From Manganibacter manganicus (GTDB lineage Bacteria > Pseudomonadota > Alphaproteobacteria > Rhizobiales > Rhizobiaceae): a DNA stretch of 64,000 nt. Under the pieces are notes generated by a model. The model did not search any database. It was given only the letters and a program-made list of their open reading frames with translations, and was not told where the DNA came from. The translations under genes were made by a program, and so were the position numbers. This document shows positions 52,052 through 60,628 of this stretch, one piece after another (positions within the stretch are counted from its first letter, which is position 1; every line of letters starts with the position of its first letter). Where the stretch lies: assembly GCF_002075885.1 (NCBI RefSeq), contig NZ_MDET01000034.1:124001-188000 (forward strand), written 5' to 3'.

Positions 52052-53470
52052 ATGGCGGCGTTGCGGGAACCGAGGGGCGTCCAGGGTGACGAGGCTTTGC
52101 GCAAGGACGCGGTCGAGCAGGCCACTCGTCATCTCGTTCAGCCATGGCCTTATGCGGGTTCGGCCGGCGCGGAGGCTCGCACGCTGATCGGGGAAGGAGA
52201 CGGCATCTATATCACCGACGATGCCGGCCATAGGCTGATCGACGGCCCGGCCGGCATGTGGTGCACCAATATCGGCCACCGCCGCGAGGAGATGGCGCAG
52301 GTCATGTACGAGCAGGCCATGCAACTCTCCTATAATACCCCCTGGTACACGATGAATGCGCCATCGGCCGAACTTGCCCGGCGTATCGCCGATCATGCGC
52401 CCGGCGATCTATCCCATGTCTTCTTCACCACCGGCGGGTCGTCGGCAGTGGAGACGGCATTGCGCTTCATGCAGTTCTTCAACAATGTGCGCGGCCGGGC
52501 GGACAAGAAATTGATCCTGTCGCGCGGCGGCGCCTATCACGGCTCCACCTATCTGTCGGCATCGCTGAACGGGCGGCCGCGCGACCGCGACTGGATGGAC
52601 GGCGCCGATGATCTCGTCGTCAAATTGTCGTCACCCGACCCGTTCCGGCGGCCGAAAAGCTTGAGCGTGGAAGGGTTCTGCGATGCGTTGGTGGAAGAAT
52701 TCCGCTCCACGGTGGAGCGGATCGGCGCCGAGCGGATTGGTGCGTTTGTCGGCGAACCGGTGCAAGCGTCAGGCGGCGTAATCTTGCCACCGAACGGCTA
52801 TTTGAAGCGCATCCGCGAAATCTGCCGCGCAAATGACATTCTCTATGTTTCGGACGAAGTGGTCACGGCTTTCGGGCGACTGGGGTCTGTCTTCGCATCG
52901 GGCGATGTGTTCGGCCTGGATCCGGACATGATCACCTTCGCAAAGGGCGTGACGTCCGGCTATTTTCCGCTCGGCGGCGTCGTCATTTCCGAAAGACTGC
53001 TGGAGGAATTGCGCCGCTCCAACCACCCCGACGCCATGTTCGCGCATGGGCTGACTTATACCAGTCACCCTATCGGCTGTGCAGTGGCGCTGAAGAATTT
53101 CGATATTCTGGAGAACGGCTTGCTTGCCCATACGAGGGAGGTCGCGCCCTATTTCCAATCGCAATTGAGGACGCTTGAGGACCTGCCTTTGGTTGGTGAG
53201 GTGCGCGGGCTTGGGCTGATGGCCTGCGTCGAATGTGTTGCCGATCGGGAAAGCAAGGACCCGCTGGAACTCGACAAGGATGTCGGCAAGCGCATTGACG
53301 CGCATTGTCAGGAACTGGGGCTGCTGGTGCGGCCGCTGATCAACATGTGTGTGATGTCGCCGCCGCTCGTCATCACGCGCAGCCAGATCGACGATCTGGT
53401 GAGCATTTTGCGTGAAGGCATCGTGCGCACGATGGAAGAACTGCGTAAGGAAGGCATGTGGAACGGCTGA
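52052..53470 (+). CDS. Class III aminotransferase (omega-transaminase family)
   Basis: A 472-residue PLP enzyme of fold type I. The PLP lysine is Lys298 (ITFAKGVTSGYFPLGG) and Asp268 (YVSDEVVTAFGR) holds the pyridine nitrogen; FFTTGGSSAVETALRF binds the phosphate. Such enzymes transaminate amines, beta-alanine, GABA or diamines. The ATG at 52052 with GAGG upstream is used; the frame remains open to a TTG at 51998, which lies closer to the operator. It is divergent from the Pot-like transporter, which suggests that it acts on the imported amine or a product of it. Confidence 0.9.
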   Translation: MAALREPRGVQGDEALRKDAVEQATRHLVQPWPYAGSAGAEARTLIGEGDGIYITDDAGHRLIDGPAGMWCTNIGHRREEMAQVMYEQAMQLSYNTPWYTMNAPSAELARRIADHAPGDLSHVFFTTGGSSAVETALRFMQFFNNVRGRADKKLILSRGGAYHGSTYLSASLNGRPRDRDWMDGADDLVVKLSSPDPFRRPKSLSVEGFCDALVEEFRSTVERIGAERIGAFVGEPVQASGGVILPPNGYLKRIREICRANDILYVSDEVVTAFGRLGSVFASGDVFGLDPDMITFAKGVTSGYFPLGGVVISERLLEELRRSNHPDAMFAHGLTYTSHPIGCAVALKNFDILENGLLAHTREVAPYFQSQLRTLEDLPLVGEVRGLGLMACVECVADRESKDPLELDKDVGKRIDAHCQELGLLVRPLINMCVMSPPLVITRSQIDDLVSILREGIVRTMEELRKEGMWNG

Positions 53471-53485
53471 CTGGCTCTGGAAACA

Positions 53486-53501
53486 GGCGGGCATGCCCGC
53501 C
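53486..53501. terminator. Palindrome between convergent aminotransferase and Rieske genes
   Basis: GGCGGGCATGCCCGCC is a perfect 16-base palindrome in the 61-base gap between two converging genes. A bidirectional terminator is likely, although no T-run follows. Confidence 0.45.
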
Positions 53502-53531
53502 GTGCGGCTATCCTCGAGGACTTTGCCGGCG

Positions 53532-54749
53532 CTATTGATCTGCCGCTGAAGCCTGCGCAAGCAATCTGTCGTTGATGCCGGCCATTTCGGCTTCGCCCGG
53601 CGCCGTTTCCATCGCCAGAACCGGCAGTCGCCGGCGCAGATGGTCGTGATGGGTGCGTACGCCATATTCCAGGTTGGACAAATAGAAGCCGCCAAAGGCC
53701 TTCGATAGCATGGATTCGTTCGACCAGACGGTAAGCTGCACGTCTTCGGCCATGGTGTCACGGTCGATACGCAAGGCCAGATAGCGGGCCGCCGCCTGTT
53801 CGCGGCTTTCCTGTGCGTAGCGATAGATAGCGCCGCGCAACAGCGACTTTCCGGTAGAGAGAGGAAATTCTTGGTAAAACTGCACCGATTCCGGCGTTGC
53901 CGCGATCACCGCGTTGGGAAAGATGCCGTAATAGACCCAGGCGGTCTTGAGACGGTCCGGCAGGTGTTCGGGCTGCTGTGAGATGCGGACATAGTTCTTC
54001 ACGCTCCAGCGGCGCCCGGCATGCGGGTTGTAGGTGGCGAAGGAGCGTGACACGCCATCGACGAACGGTTCGTCGAAATAGGTCGTTCCGTAGAGATCCT
54101 GTAAGGCTGGATGCGCCATAGCGACATGATAGCCTTCATTGTCAACGTCGCGGACGGATTTCCAGTTGACTGGCGATTCCTGTGTCCAGATACCGCCGGT
54201 GGGCACCATTTCGGCGGCCCGATAGTTAGAAAATTCTTCCCCGATCGGCGCCAAGAGTTCGGCGACGGAAGGCTGCGGTCCGCCCTTGCGGAAGCGCACG
54301 AATATGAAGCCCATCCAGATTTCCAGATCGAGCGGTTGCAGACCGAACTCGGTCTTGTCCATCTCGGGGAAGGATCGCGGTTGGGCTGCGCCACGCAGCG
54401 TTCCGTCAAGATTATAGACCCAGCCGTGGAACGGGCAGACCAACGCGTTCTTGCAACTGCCCTTGTCGTCGGCGACTACACGGCTGCCGCGATGGCGGCA
54501 CATATTGTTGAAGGCACGCACGATACCGTCCTTGCCGCGCACGACCAGCGCCCGTTCGCCCACCACATCCATGGCGATGTAGTCACCGGCATTCGGAACA
54601 TCGCAGACATGACCGACAATCTGCCAATGGTTGCGGAATGCATGCTCCTTCTCCAGTTCCAGAAGGGCATCGCTATGGTAGGCCCAACGAGGAAGCCCTC
54701 GACGATCCCAATTGGCCGGGACTGAAATGTCGCGCGAATGCTTCGTCAT
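53532..54749 (-). CDS. Rieske non-haem iron oxygenase, alpha subunit
   Basis: A 405-residue oxygenase. The Rieske [2Fe-2S] cluster ligands are Cys84, His86, Cys105 and His108 (CRHRG...CPFHGW). The mononuclear iron site has His208 and His213 (NEGYHVAMAHPAL) after the NWKSVRDVDNEG segment. This single-chain form occurs in aromatic hydroxylases and in N-demethylases of quaternary amines (stachydrine demethylase, GbcA, CntA). A putative TetR operator lies 17-31 bases before the start, tying it to the amine-type cluster. No reductase or ferredoxin gene is adjacent, so its electron donor is elsewhere. Confidence 0.88.
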   Translation of the reverse strand: MTKHSRDISVPANWDRRGLPRWAYHSDALLELEKEHAFRNHWQIVGHVCDVPNAGDYIAMDVVGERALVVRGKDGIVRAFNNMCRHRGSRVVADDKGSCKNALVCPFHGWVYNLDGTLRGAAQPRSFPEMDKTEFGLQPLDLEIWMGFIFVRFRKGGPQPSVAELLAPIGEEFSNYRAAEMVPTGGIWTQESPVNWKSVRDVDNEGYHVAMAHPALQDLYGTTYFDEPFVDGVSRSFATYNPHAGRRWSVKNYVRISQQPEHLPDRLKTAWVYYGIFPNAVIAATPESVQFYQEFPLSTGKSLLRGAIYRYAQESREQAAARYLALRIDRDTMAEDVQLTVWSNESMLSKAFGGFYLSNLEYGVRTHHDHLRRRLPVLAMETAPGEAEMAGINDRLLAQASAADQ

Positions 54750-54765
54750 GGCGAGCCAACAGTTG

Positions 54766-54780
54766 TTGAACGTTCATTCA
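54766..54780 (+). promoter_or_regulatory. Putative TetR operator (TTGAAC-N3-CATTCA) before the Rieske gene
   Basis: TTGAACGTTCATTCA contains TGAA-N6-TTCA and differs from the 46693 site at one position of 15. It includes the palindrome TGAACGTTCA. It lies just upstream of the Rieske oxygenase start, in a position where binding would block transcription. Confidence 0.65.
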
Positions 54781-54836
54781 TTATAGAGCAATTATATATT
54801 TTAATGCAACGAGTTGAGGGGTAGAATCTAGACAAA

Positions 54837-54851
54837 TGTTGATTCTCAACA
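54837..54851. promoter_or_regulatory. Inverted repeat TGTTGA-TTC-TCAACA
   Basis: A perfect six-base dyad with a three-base spacer in the divergent region. The arms differ from the TetR sites, so it may bind a separate regulator of the molybdenum hydroxylase operon. Confidence 0.4.
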
Positions 54852-55102
54852 CAATCTCTGACCAAGATTTGGAGTCGTACTGGTGCAAGGCACAGGGTTG
54901 GTTCGTATGGCACAAAGCCCGCCCGTCCTTCTGACGGGACGATGGCTTTTCGATACTCGGTCCCACGGGTCGCTCGATCAAAGTTGCGTTGCCCATCCGA
55001 TTTCTGGCGCAGCGTTGCGACCGGGGAGGACAGAACCGGATGGCCATTCCGAAACGAAGCTTTATAAGAGGAGCGTAGGATTGTGATGATCAAGGGGAGA
55101 CG

Positions 55103-55963
55103 ATGCGCTACATACGTCCACAATCAATAGAAGACGCCGTCGGTCTGTTGGCCGAACCGGACGGAACAGCCGCTATCCTCGCTGGAGGCAGCGACCTTCT
55201 GGTCAGGATGAAAGGCGGCTTTATTGAACCCGACCTCATCATCGACATAAAAGCAATCCACGGATTGGGCGAGATCAGGGAAACAGCGGAAGGCTTCAGC
55301 ATCGGCTCGGCGGTCCCTTGCGCGGTGCTGGGGGAGAACGCAGCCCTGAAAAAAGCGTGGCCGGGCGTCGTCGAAGCGGCCAGGCTGATCGGCTCGAAAC
55401 AGGTGCAGGGGCGCTGCACAATCGTCGGCAATCTCTGCAACGCCTCGCCGGCGGCTGACAGCGTGCCGGCGATGGTGGCGGCGGGTGCCAAAGCGGTGGT
55501 CGTGGGACCATCCGGGCGGCGCACCGTTCCCGTCGAGGCGGTGCCAGCCGGCCCCGGCAAGACATCGCTCGCCAAGGGCGAAATCATCGAGGCGATCCTG
55601 CTCGACAAGCGCCCGCCGCATGCGGGTGACGCCTATCTGCGCTTCATTCCGCGCACCGAAATGGACATCGCGGTGGTCAGCGCCGGTGTGAACCTGACGC
55701 TCGACGAAAAGGGCACCGTCAAGACGGCTCGCGTAGCGCTGGGCGCGGCCGCTCCCACGGTACTGCTGGTGGAAGAGGCAGCCGAGGTCCTTGTCGGCTC
55801 GAAGCTCGACGAGGCTGCGCTGGAGCGGCTCGCCAAGGTCTGCTCGGGTGCTTGCCGTCCGATAGACGACAAGCGGGGCACCGTCGAATTCAGAAGGAAA
55901 GTCGCGGGCGTGCTGGCCAGACGGGCCGCCACGACCGCCTATAAGCGTGCAGGAGGCAAATGA
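55103..55963 (+). CDS. Molybdenum hydroxylase FAD-binding subunit (CoxM type)
   Basis: A 286-residue subunit of a xanthine-oxidase-family enzyme. FAD-binding motifs are ILAGGSDLLVRMKGG near residue 30 and CTIVGNLCNASPAADSVP near residue 110. It passes electrons from the iron-sulfur subunit to the acceptor. It heads an operon with iron-sulfur, molybdopterin and MoaD-like genes, each overlapping the next by one to four bases. The substrate of the complex cannot be told from this subunit. Confidence 0.92.
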   Translation: MRYIRPQSIEDAVGLLAEPDGTAAILAGGSDLLVRMKGGFIEPDLIIDIKAIHGLGEIRETAEGFSIGSAVPCAVLGENAALKKAWPGVVEAARLIGSKQVQGRCTIVGNLCNASPAADSVPAMVAAGAKAVVVGPSGRRTVPVEAVPAGPGKTSLAKGEIIEAILLDKRPPHAGDAYLRFIPRTEMDIAVVSAGVNLTLDEKGTVKTARVALGAAAPTVLLVEEAAEVLVGSKLDEAALERLAKVCSGACRPIDDKRGTVEFRRKVAGVLARRAATTAYKRAGGK

Positions 55964-56439
55964 TGGCCGGCGTAGCTGTTTCAACCACAATCAATGGCGA
56001 TAATGTCGAGTATCTTTGCCAGCCCGACGAGACGCTGCTCGATGTCTTGCGTGATCGGCTGGGGTTGACGGGAGCCAAGGAGGGCTGTGGCACCGGTGAC
56101 TGCGGCGCCTGTAGCGTCATCCTTGACGACCGGCTGGTATGCTCGTGCCTGGTGCTGGGCGCGGAGGCTGAAGGTCGGAACGTCGAAACCATCGAGGGAA
56201 TGGCGCATGGCGACAAGCTGCATCCGCTCCAGCAGAAATTCCTCGAACACGCAGCACTTCAATGCGGCATCTGCACGCCGGGCTTTCTGATGGCGGCGAA
56301 GGACCTTTTGGCGAAGAACCCCGACCCAACCGAGGAGGAAATTCGCTTCGGCCTTGCCGGGAATCTCTGTCGCTGCACCGGCTATGACAAGATCGTGCGT
56401 GCCGTTCAGGACGCCGTCAGCGAGATGAAGGCAGCATGA
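55960..56439 (+). CDS. Molybdenum hydroxylase [2Fe-2S] subunit (CoxS type)
   Basis: A 159-residue protein with two cluster domains. The plant-ferredoxin-type site is GCGTGDCGACSVILDDRLVC (four Cys), and the C-terminal helical domain has CGICTPGFL and NLCRCTGYDKI (four Cys). It relays electrons from the molybdenum site to FAD. The start overlaps the CoxM stop; ATG 55960 or 55963 both fit, with AGGAGG upstream. Confidence 0.95.
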   Translation: MMAGVAVSTTINGDNVEYLCQPDETLLDVLRDRLGLTGAKEGCGTGDCGACSVILDDRLVCSCLVLGAEAEGRNVETIEGMAHGDKLHPLQQKFLEHAALQCGICTPGFLMAAKDLLAKNPDPTEEEIRFGLAGNLCRCTGYDKIVRAVQDAVSEMKAA

Positions 56440-58706
56440 CCATGAATTTTGATCCCCGCTACTCCGCTCGCAGCTTCAATTCCGTCGGCACGCGTCCAAT
56501 ACGGCCCGACGGCGTCGACAAGGTGACGGGCCGCGCCCGCTACGGTGCGGATTTCAACATGGCCGGCCAACTGGTCGGACGTATTCTCAGAAGCCCGCAC
56601 GCCCACGCCAGGATCAGGAAGATCGACACGTCGAAGGCGCAGATGCTCGCCGGCGTTAAGGCGGTGATCACTGCGGCTGACCTGCCGGACCTCACCGACG
56701 GCGACGCCGCCATGTATGACATTCTCGATAACTGCATGGCGCGCAAGAAGGCACTCTATGACGGCCATGCAGTGGCTGCGGTGGCCGCGGTCGATGCCCG
56801 CACGGCTAGGCAGGCACTGAAGCTGATCGAGGTCGATTACGAGGTGCTGCCACATGTAACTGACGTCGACGAAGCGATGAAGCACTCTGCGCCTGTTCTC
56901 AATGACAGCATATTTACCGAGGGTGTCGAACCAAGACCTGCCAAGCCGTCCAATATCAGCAAGCGCAGCCAATTCGGCCATGGCGACACCGAGGAAGGCT
57001 TCAGGCACGCCGACAAAATCGTCGAACGCTCCTTCAGGACCGAGCAGACCCATCAGGGCTATATCGAGCCGCATGCCTGCGTGGCGAGCGTCAGCTCGGA
57101 TGGAACCGCAGACCTTTGGGTCTGCACGCAAGGGCATTTCGTTTACCGCCAGCATTGCGCCCAACTGCTTGGCATGGAAGCCTCGAAGCTGCGCGTTACC
57201 TCTTCCGAGATCGGCGGCGGCTTCGGCGGCAAGACCCATGTCTGGGCCGAACCGGTCGCACTGGCGCTGTCGCGCAAGGCAGGCCGTCCGGTGAAACTCG
57301 TCATGACGCGCGACGAGGTATTTCGCGCTTCCGGCCCGACGAGCGCCACCTCGATCGACGTCAGGATCGGCGCCCGGAAAGATGGCACCATTACCGCGGC
57401 CGAAGCAACGTTGCGCTATTCCTGCGGTCCTTTCGCCGGCACGTGGGCCGAGGTCGGCGCCATGACCGCCTTTGCCTGTTACAGGCTCGAGAATGTCAAG
57501 ACGATCGGCCATGAGGTGCTCGTCAACAGGCCGAAGACCGCGGCCTATCGCGCACCGTCAGCGCCGATGGCGGCCTTCGCCGTGGAAAGCGTGATCGACG
57601 AACTGGCCAAGGAGATTGGCATGGATCCAGTCGATTTCCGCATCAGGAATGCCGCTCAGGAAGGCACGAGGTCGTCCTACGGGCCTGTCTACGGCCCGAT
57701 CGGCATCGGCCCGACGCTTGAGGCGGTGAAAAACCATCCGCACATGAAGGCGCCGCTGAGCAGGAATCAGGGCCGCGGCATGGCTTGCGGCTTCTGGTTC
57801 AACTTCGGTGGCCAGACCTGCACCGATCTCAACATCGGTGCGGACGGCTCGGTCTCGCTTGCCGTCGGCACCATAGACGTGGGCGGCTCTCGCGCCTCTC
57901 TGTCGCTGATCGCGGCGGAGGAACTCGGCATCGCCTATGAGCAGGTGAAGGCGGTAGTCGCCGACACATCCAGTCTCGGCTACAACGACATGACCGACGG
58001 CAGCCGCGGCACCTTCTCTACCTCCATGGCCACCATCTCGGCGGCGCGTAACGCCATCAAGACACTGCGTGAGCGCGCCGCGCAGATGTGGGACATTTCC
58101 GCCGACGATGTTGCCTGGGAAAAGGGCCACGCAGTCGCCAAGGGCGGAAAACACGGCAATCTCGGCAAGTTGTCGCTCAAGGAGATCGCGGCCGCGTCCG
58201 GCACGACGGGTGGGCCGATCGCCGGCCACAGCGAGCTTGTTGCTGACGGCGCGGGCGTCTCCTTCGCCACCCATATCTGCGACATCGAGGTCGATCCCGA
58301 AACCGGGGCGACGCGGGTACTGCGCTATACGGTGGTGCAGGATGCCGGCAAGGCAGTGCACCCGACCTATGTCGAGGGACAGTATCAGGGAGGTGCGGCG
58401 CAGGGCATCGGCTGGGCGCTGAATGAGGAATATATATACGGCAAGGATGGGCGTTTGCAGAACCCCGGCTTCCTCGACTACCGCATCCCCGTCTGCTCCG
58501 ACCTGCCGATGATCGACACGCAGATCCTCGAGATCCCCAATCCGAACCATCCTTACGGCGTGCGCGGCGTCGGCGAGACGTCGATCGTGCCCCCGCTGGC
58601 GGCGATCGCCAATGCGCTGTCGAACGCGGCGGGCGTGCGTATGACGCATATCCCGATGTCGCCGCCGCGCGTACTGGCGGCAATCGAGGCGAAACAGGCA
58701 GGCTGA
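56436..58706 (+). CDS. Molybdenum hydroxylase molybdopterin-binding subunit (CoxL type)
   Basis: A 756-residue catalytic subunit. It begins with PIRPDGVDKVTGRARYGADF, has the Mo-cofactor loop GGGFGGKTHVWAEP and the catalytic base Glu714 in RGVGETSIVPP. The AYRAPSAP stretch replaces the AYRCSFR selenocysteine/cysteine loop of aerobic CO dehydrogenase, so this is not a form I CO dehydrogenase but another hydroxylase (for an aldehyde, purine or N-heterocycle). It is coupled by overlap to CoxS and to a MoaD-like gene. Confidence 0.92.
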   Translation: MTMNFDPRYSARSFNSVGTRPIRPDGVDKVTGRARYGADFNMAGQLVGRILRSPHAHARIRKIDTSKAQMLAGVKAVITAADLPDLTDGDAAMYDILDNCMARKKALYDGHAVAAVAAVDARTARQALKLIEVDYEVLPHVTDVDEAMKHSAPVLNDSIFTEGVEPRPAKPSNISKRSQFGHGDTEEGFRHADKIVERSFRTEQTHQGYIEPHACVASVSSDGTADLWVCTQGHFVYRQHCAQLLGMEASKLRVTSSEIGGGFGGKTHVWAEPVALALSRKAGRPVKLVMTRDEVFRASGPTSATSIDVRIGARKDGTITAAEATLRYSCGPFAGTWAEVGAMTAFACYRLENVKTIGHEVLVNRPKTAAYRAPSAPMAAFAVESVIDELAKEIGMDPVDFRIRNAAQEGTRSSYGPVYGPIGIGPTLEAVKNHPHMKAPLSRNQGRGMACGFWFNFGGQTCTDLNIGADGSVSLAVGTIDVGGSRASLSLIAAEELGIAYEQVKAVVADTSSLGYNDMTDGSRGTFSTSMATISAARNAIKTLRERAAQMWDISADDVAWEKGHAVAKGGKHGNLGKLSLKEIAAASGTTGGPIAGHSELVADGAGVSFATHICDIEVDPETGATRVLRYTVVQDAGKAVHPTYVEGQYQGGAAQGIGWALNEEYIYGKDGRLQNPGFLDYRIPVCSDLPMIDTQILEIPNPNHPYGVRGVGETSIVPPLAAIANALSNAAGVRMTHIPMSPPRVLAAIEAKQAG

Positions 58707-58951
58707 TGGTGGAAGTGACGCTTTGGGGCGCGCTTGGCGCCGCCGCCGGAGGGAAGAGCAAGATCGACGTCGAGGCGAAAGATATAAGGGAACTGTTCAG
58801 GAAACTGGCTGAACAGTATCCCGGCCTCGAGCCACACATCGAACGGGGCATCGCGGTCGCCATCGACGGCGTGATCTATCGCGACACCTGGTCGAAAGAA
58901 TTGCCGCAAGGTAGTGAAATCTTTCTGCTGCCGCGTCTTGTTGGAGGATAA
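58706..58951 (+). CDS. MoaD/ThiS-family sulfur-carrier-like protein
   Basis: An 81-residue beta-grasp protein ending in Gly-Gly (LPRLVGG), the terminus that MoaD and ThiS use to carry thiocarboxylate sulfur. The strand VEVTLWGALGAAAGGKSKID and the helix DIRELFRKLAEQYPGLEPHI fit MoaD. Its ATG overlaps the CoxL stop by one base, so it is made with the hydroxylase. It may supply sulfur for the dithiolene of the cofactor or for the sulfido ligand at molybdenum; the second role would be new for this family. Confidence 0.85.
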   Translation: MVEVTLWGALGAAAGGKSKIDVEAKDIRELFRKLAEQYPGLEPHIERGIAVAIDGVIYRDTWSKELPQGSEIFLLPRLVGG

Positions 58952-59560
58952 ATACGAAATCGTCTTACTGCCACGATGAGATGCTAAGATTCTCCTGTTA
59001 CGTGGGCTCTGACGAACAGCTTGGCTTCACCGACAGTGATAGCAATTCAGCGGTGAGCAGCCTTTCTTGAGCGCTTCTCAAGGCTTCGTGCGCGCCCGAT
59101 TCAAGCCAAAGACGAGCTATTCGGACAAAACGACTCTCCAGTTTCGAGCACCGATTGAGTCAGTCCGGCAGATCGAATTTCCGGTCATGCTCGAAATAAC
59201 GATGTCATCCCTTTCGAACCACACCTTGCGGTAATACGCCTCGGTAGGCGCTCGAAGATAAGCGGCAATGCCTTTAACAGGCTCGCCAGTTCCTCCTGTC
59301 ATGGCTCGAGAGCAGGTTCCCGCCAGAAATCCTGATTGTTGTTGCCGACGCCCAGCTTGCCGCTTCCGGGTCGATGTCACACGGCTGAGCGCGCCGTCTT
59401 GTTATGCGTCCGCATCTGGGAAACATCGCGCCGATCGATCAGGTGATCTCTTGTAAATAATAAAATACATGTGTATCGAGGTTGGGAAGGCATCAATATA
59501 ATCGTGCCTGCGATTTCACAGCACTTATTCCAAATTGCAGTGAGCCCAAGGAGGACCCCT
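58952..59560. other. Long intergenic region
   Basis: 609 bases between the molybdenum hydroxylase operon and the sugar transporter. No gene is convincing. A minus-strand frame at 59117-59380 has a protein-like end (TEAYYRKVWFERDDIVISSM) but no family or ribosome site. The last 100 bases are AT-rich and should contain the transporter promoter. Confidence 0.6.
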
Positions 59561-60508
59561 ATGAAGACATTGTTCAAGCTGGCATTGGCCGGGCTTTTTC
59601 TGGCATCGACCGCCGCTTTCGCTCAGGATGCCGGCCCCGGCACGGTCAAGAAAGACAGCTATCGCTTCGTCATTATTCCAAAGGTCGTCCATCCCTGGTT
59701 CGACAAGGTGAACAATGGTGCTTATGCGGCTGCCAAGGCCATTGAGGCGCAGACCGGTTCTACGGTCAAGATCGAGTACAGTGCGCCGCAGCAGGCCGAT
59801 GTGGTTCAGCAGAACCAGATTCTGGAAACCTCGATCGCCACGCATCCCGACGGCATCGCCATTGACCTGCTTGACCCCAGCGGCAATCGCGCTCCGTTGG
59901 AAGAAGCCGTTGCGCAGGGCATTCCGGTTACCATCTTCGACTCGGTCCCGCCCGAGGGCATGGATCTTACCAGCATCGGTAACGATTTCTGCGAGCAGGC
60001 GTCCATAGCGGCACGGCGCCTTGTCGAACTGCTTGGCGAAGAAGGTGGCGAGGTTGCCATCATGATGGGCGTGCCGACTGCACCCAACCATGCCATCCGC
60101 GCGGAGTGCCACAAGAAGGTCTTTGCCGAACATCCGCAGATCAAGGTTGTTGCGACGGGCATCGATAATGACGACATCGAGACCGCGCAAAAGCAGGCCG
60201 CTGCTATCATGCAGGCCAATCCGAATCTGAAAGGCTGGGTTGCCTGTGACGCGGCTGGCCCGATCGGCATCGGCCAGGCCATCAAGGAAGCGGACAAGGT
60301 CGGCAAGGTTCAACTCGTCGGGCTGGATGATTTGTCGCAGATGATCCAGTTGATCAAGGACGGCGTCGCCGACAGTTCCTCGTCAACCAAGCCTGAGATG
60401 CAGGGTTACTGGTCGGTGATGACCATGTGGCAGAAGGCGACGGGTGCCGAGACGCCGAAATACATCGATACCGGCATCTCCTTCCTGACCAAGGACAATG
60501 TGAAGTAA
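59561..60508 (+). CDS. Sugar ABC transporter substrate-binding protein, RbsB type
   Basis: A 315-residue periplasmic binding protein of the ribose/galactose fold. The signal peptide is MKTLFKLALAGLFLASTAAF (cleaved near AFAQ). Ligand-lobe segments are RFVIIPKVVHPWFDKVNNG, DGIAIDLLDPSGNRAPLEEA and GWVACDAAGPIGIGQAI. The start ATG 59561 follows AAGGAGG. It heads an operon with a double-domain ATPase, a permease and a sugar isomerase/epimerase, so it probably binds a monosaccharide or sugar alcohol. Confidence 0.92.
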   Translation: MKTLFKLALAGLFLASTAAFAQDAGPGTVKKDSYRFVIIPKVVHPWFDKVNNGAYAAAKAIEAQTGSTVKIEYSAPQQADVVQQNQILETSIATHPDGIAIDLLDPSGNRAPLEEAVAQGIPVTIFDSVPPEGMDLTSIGNDFCEQASIAARRLVELLGEEGGEVAIMMGVPTAPNHAIRAECHKKVFAEHPQIKVVATGIDNDDIETAQKQAAAIMQANPNLKGWVACDAAGPIGIGQAIKEADKVGKVQLVGLDDLSQMIQLIKDGVADSSSSTKPEMQGYWSVMTMWQKATGAETPKYIDTGISFLTKDNVK

Positions 60509-60628
60509 CGCCCGTTTCAGGGCCGCGGCTCGGGCTCGCGGCCCTCTTTCTTCCGGTTATCGGAAGACCGACGGAAACTGCCGGCTCATATGAAGGCCGA
60601 CAGCTCACTATCAGGAACAGATTGTCAT

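Larger units (their letters stand above)
54750..55102. other. Divergent regulatory region between Rieske and molybdenum hydroxylase operons
   Basis: 353 bases without a convincing gene. Near the Rieske side it holds the putative TetR operator (54766-54780) in an AT-rich stretch; further on is a TGTTGA-N3-TCAACA inverted repeat (54837-54851). The remaining 250 bases toward coxM show nothing I can name. Confidence 0.6.

Noticed and set aside
56436..58706. Aerobic CO dehydrogenase (form I) as the identity of the molybdenum hydroxylase
   Set aside because: The AYRCSFR active-site loop is replaced by AYRAPSA, so CO oxidation is not supported.
59117..59380. An 87-residue minus-strand frame with a protein-like C-terminal half
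   Set aside because: No ribosome site, no recognised family and an Arg/Gln/Gly-rich N-terminus; it may be a gene remnant but cannot be supported.
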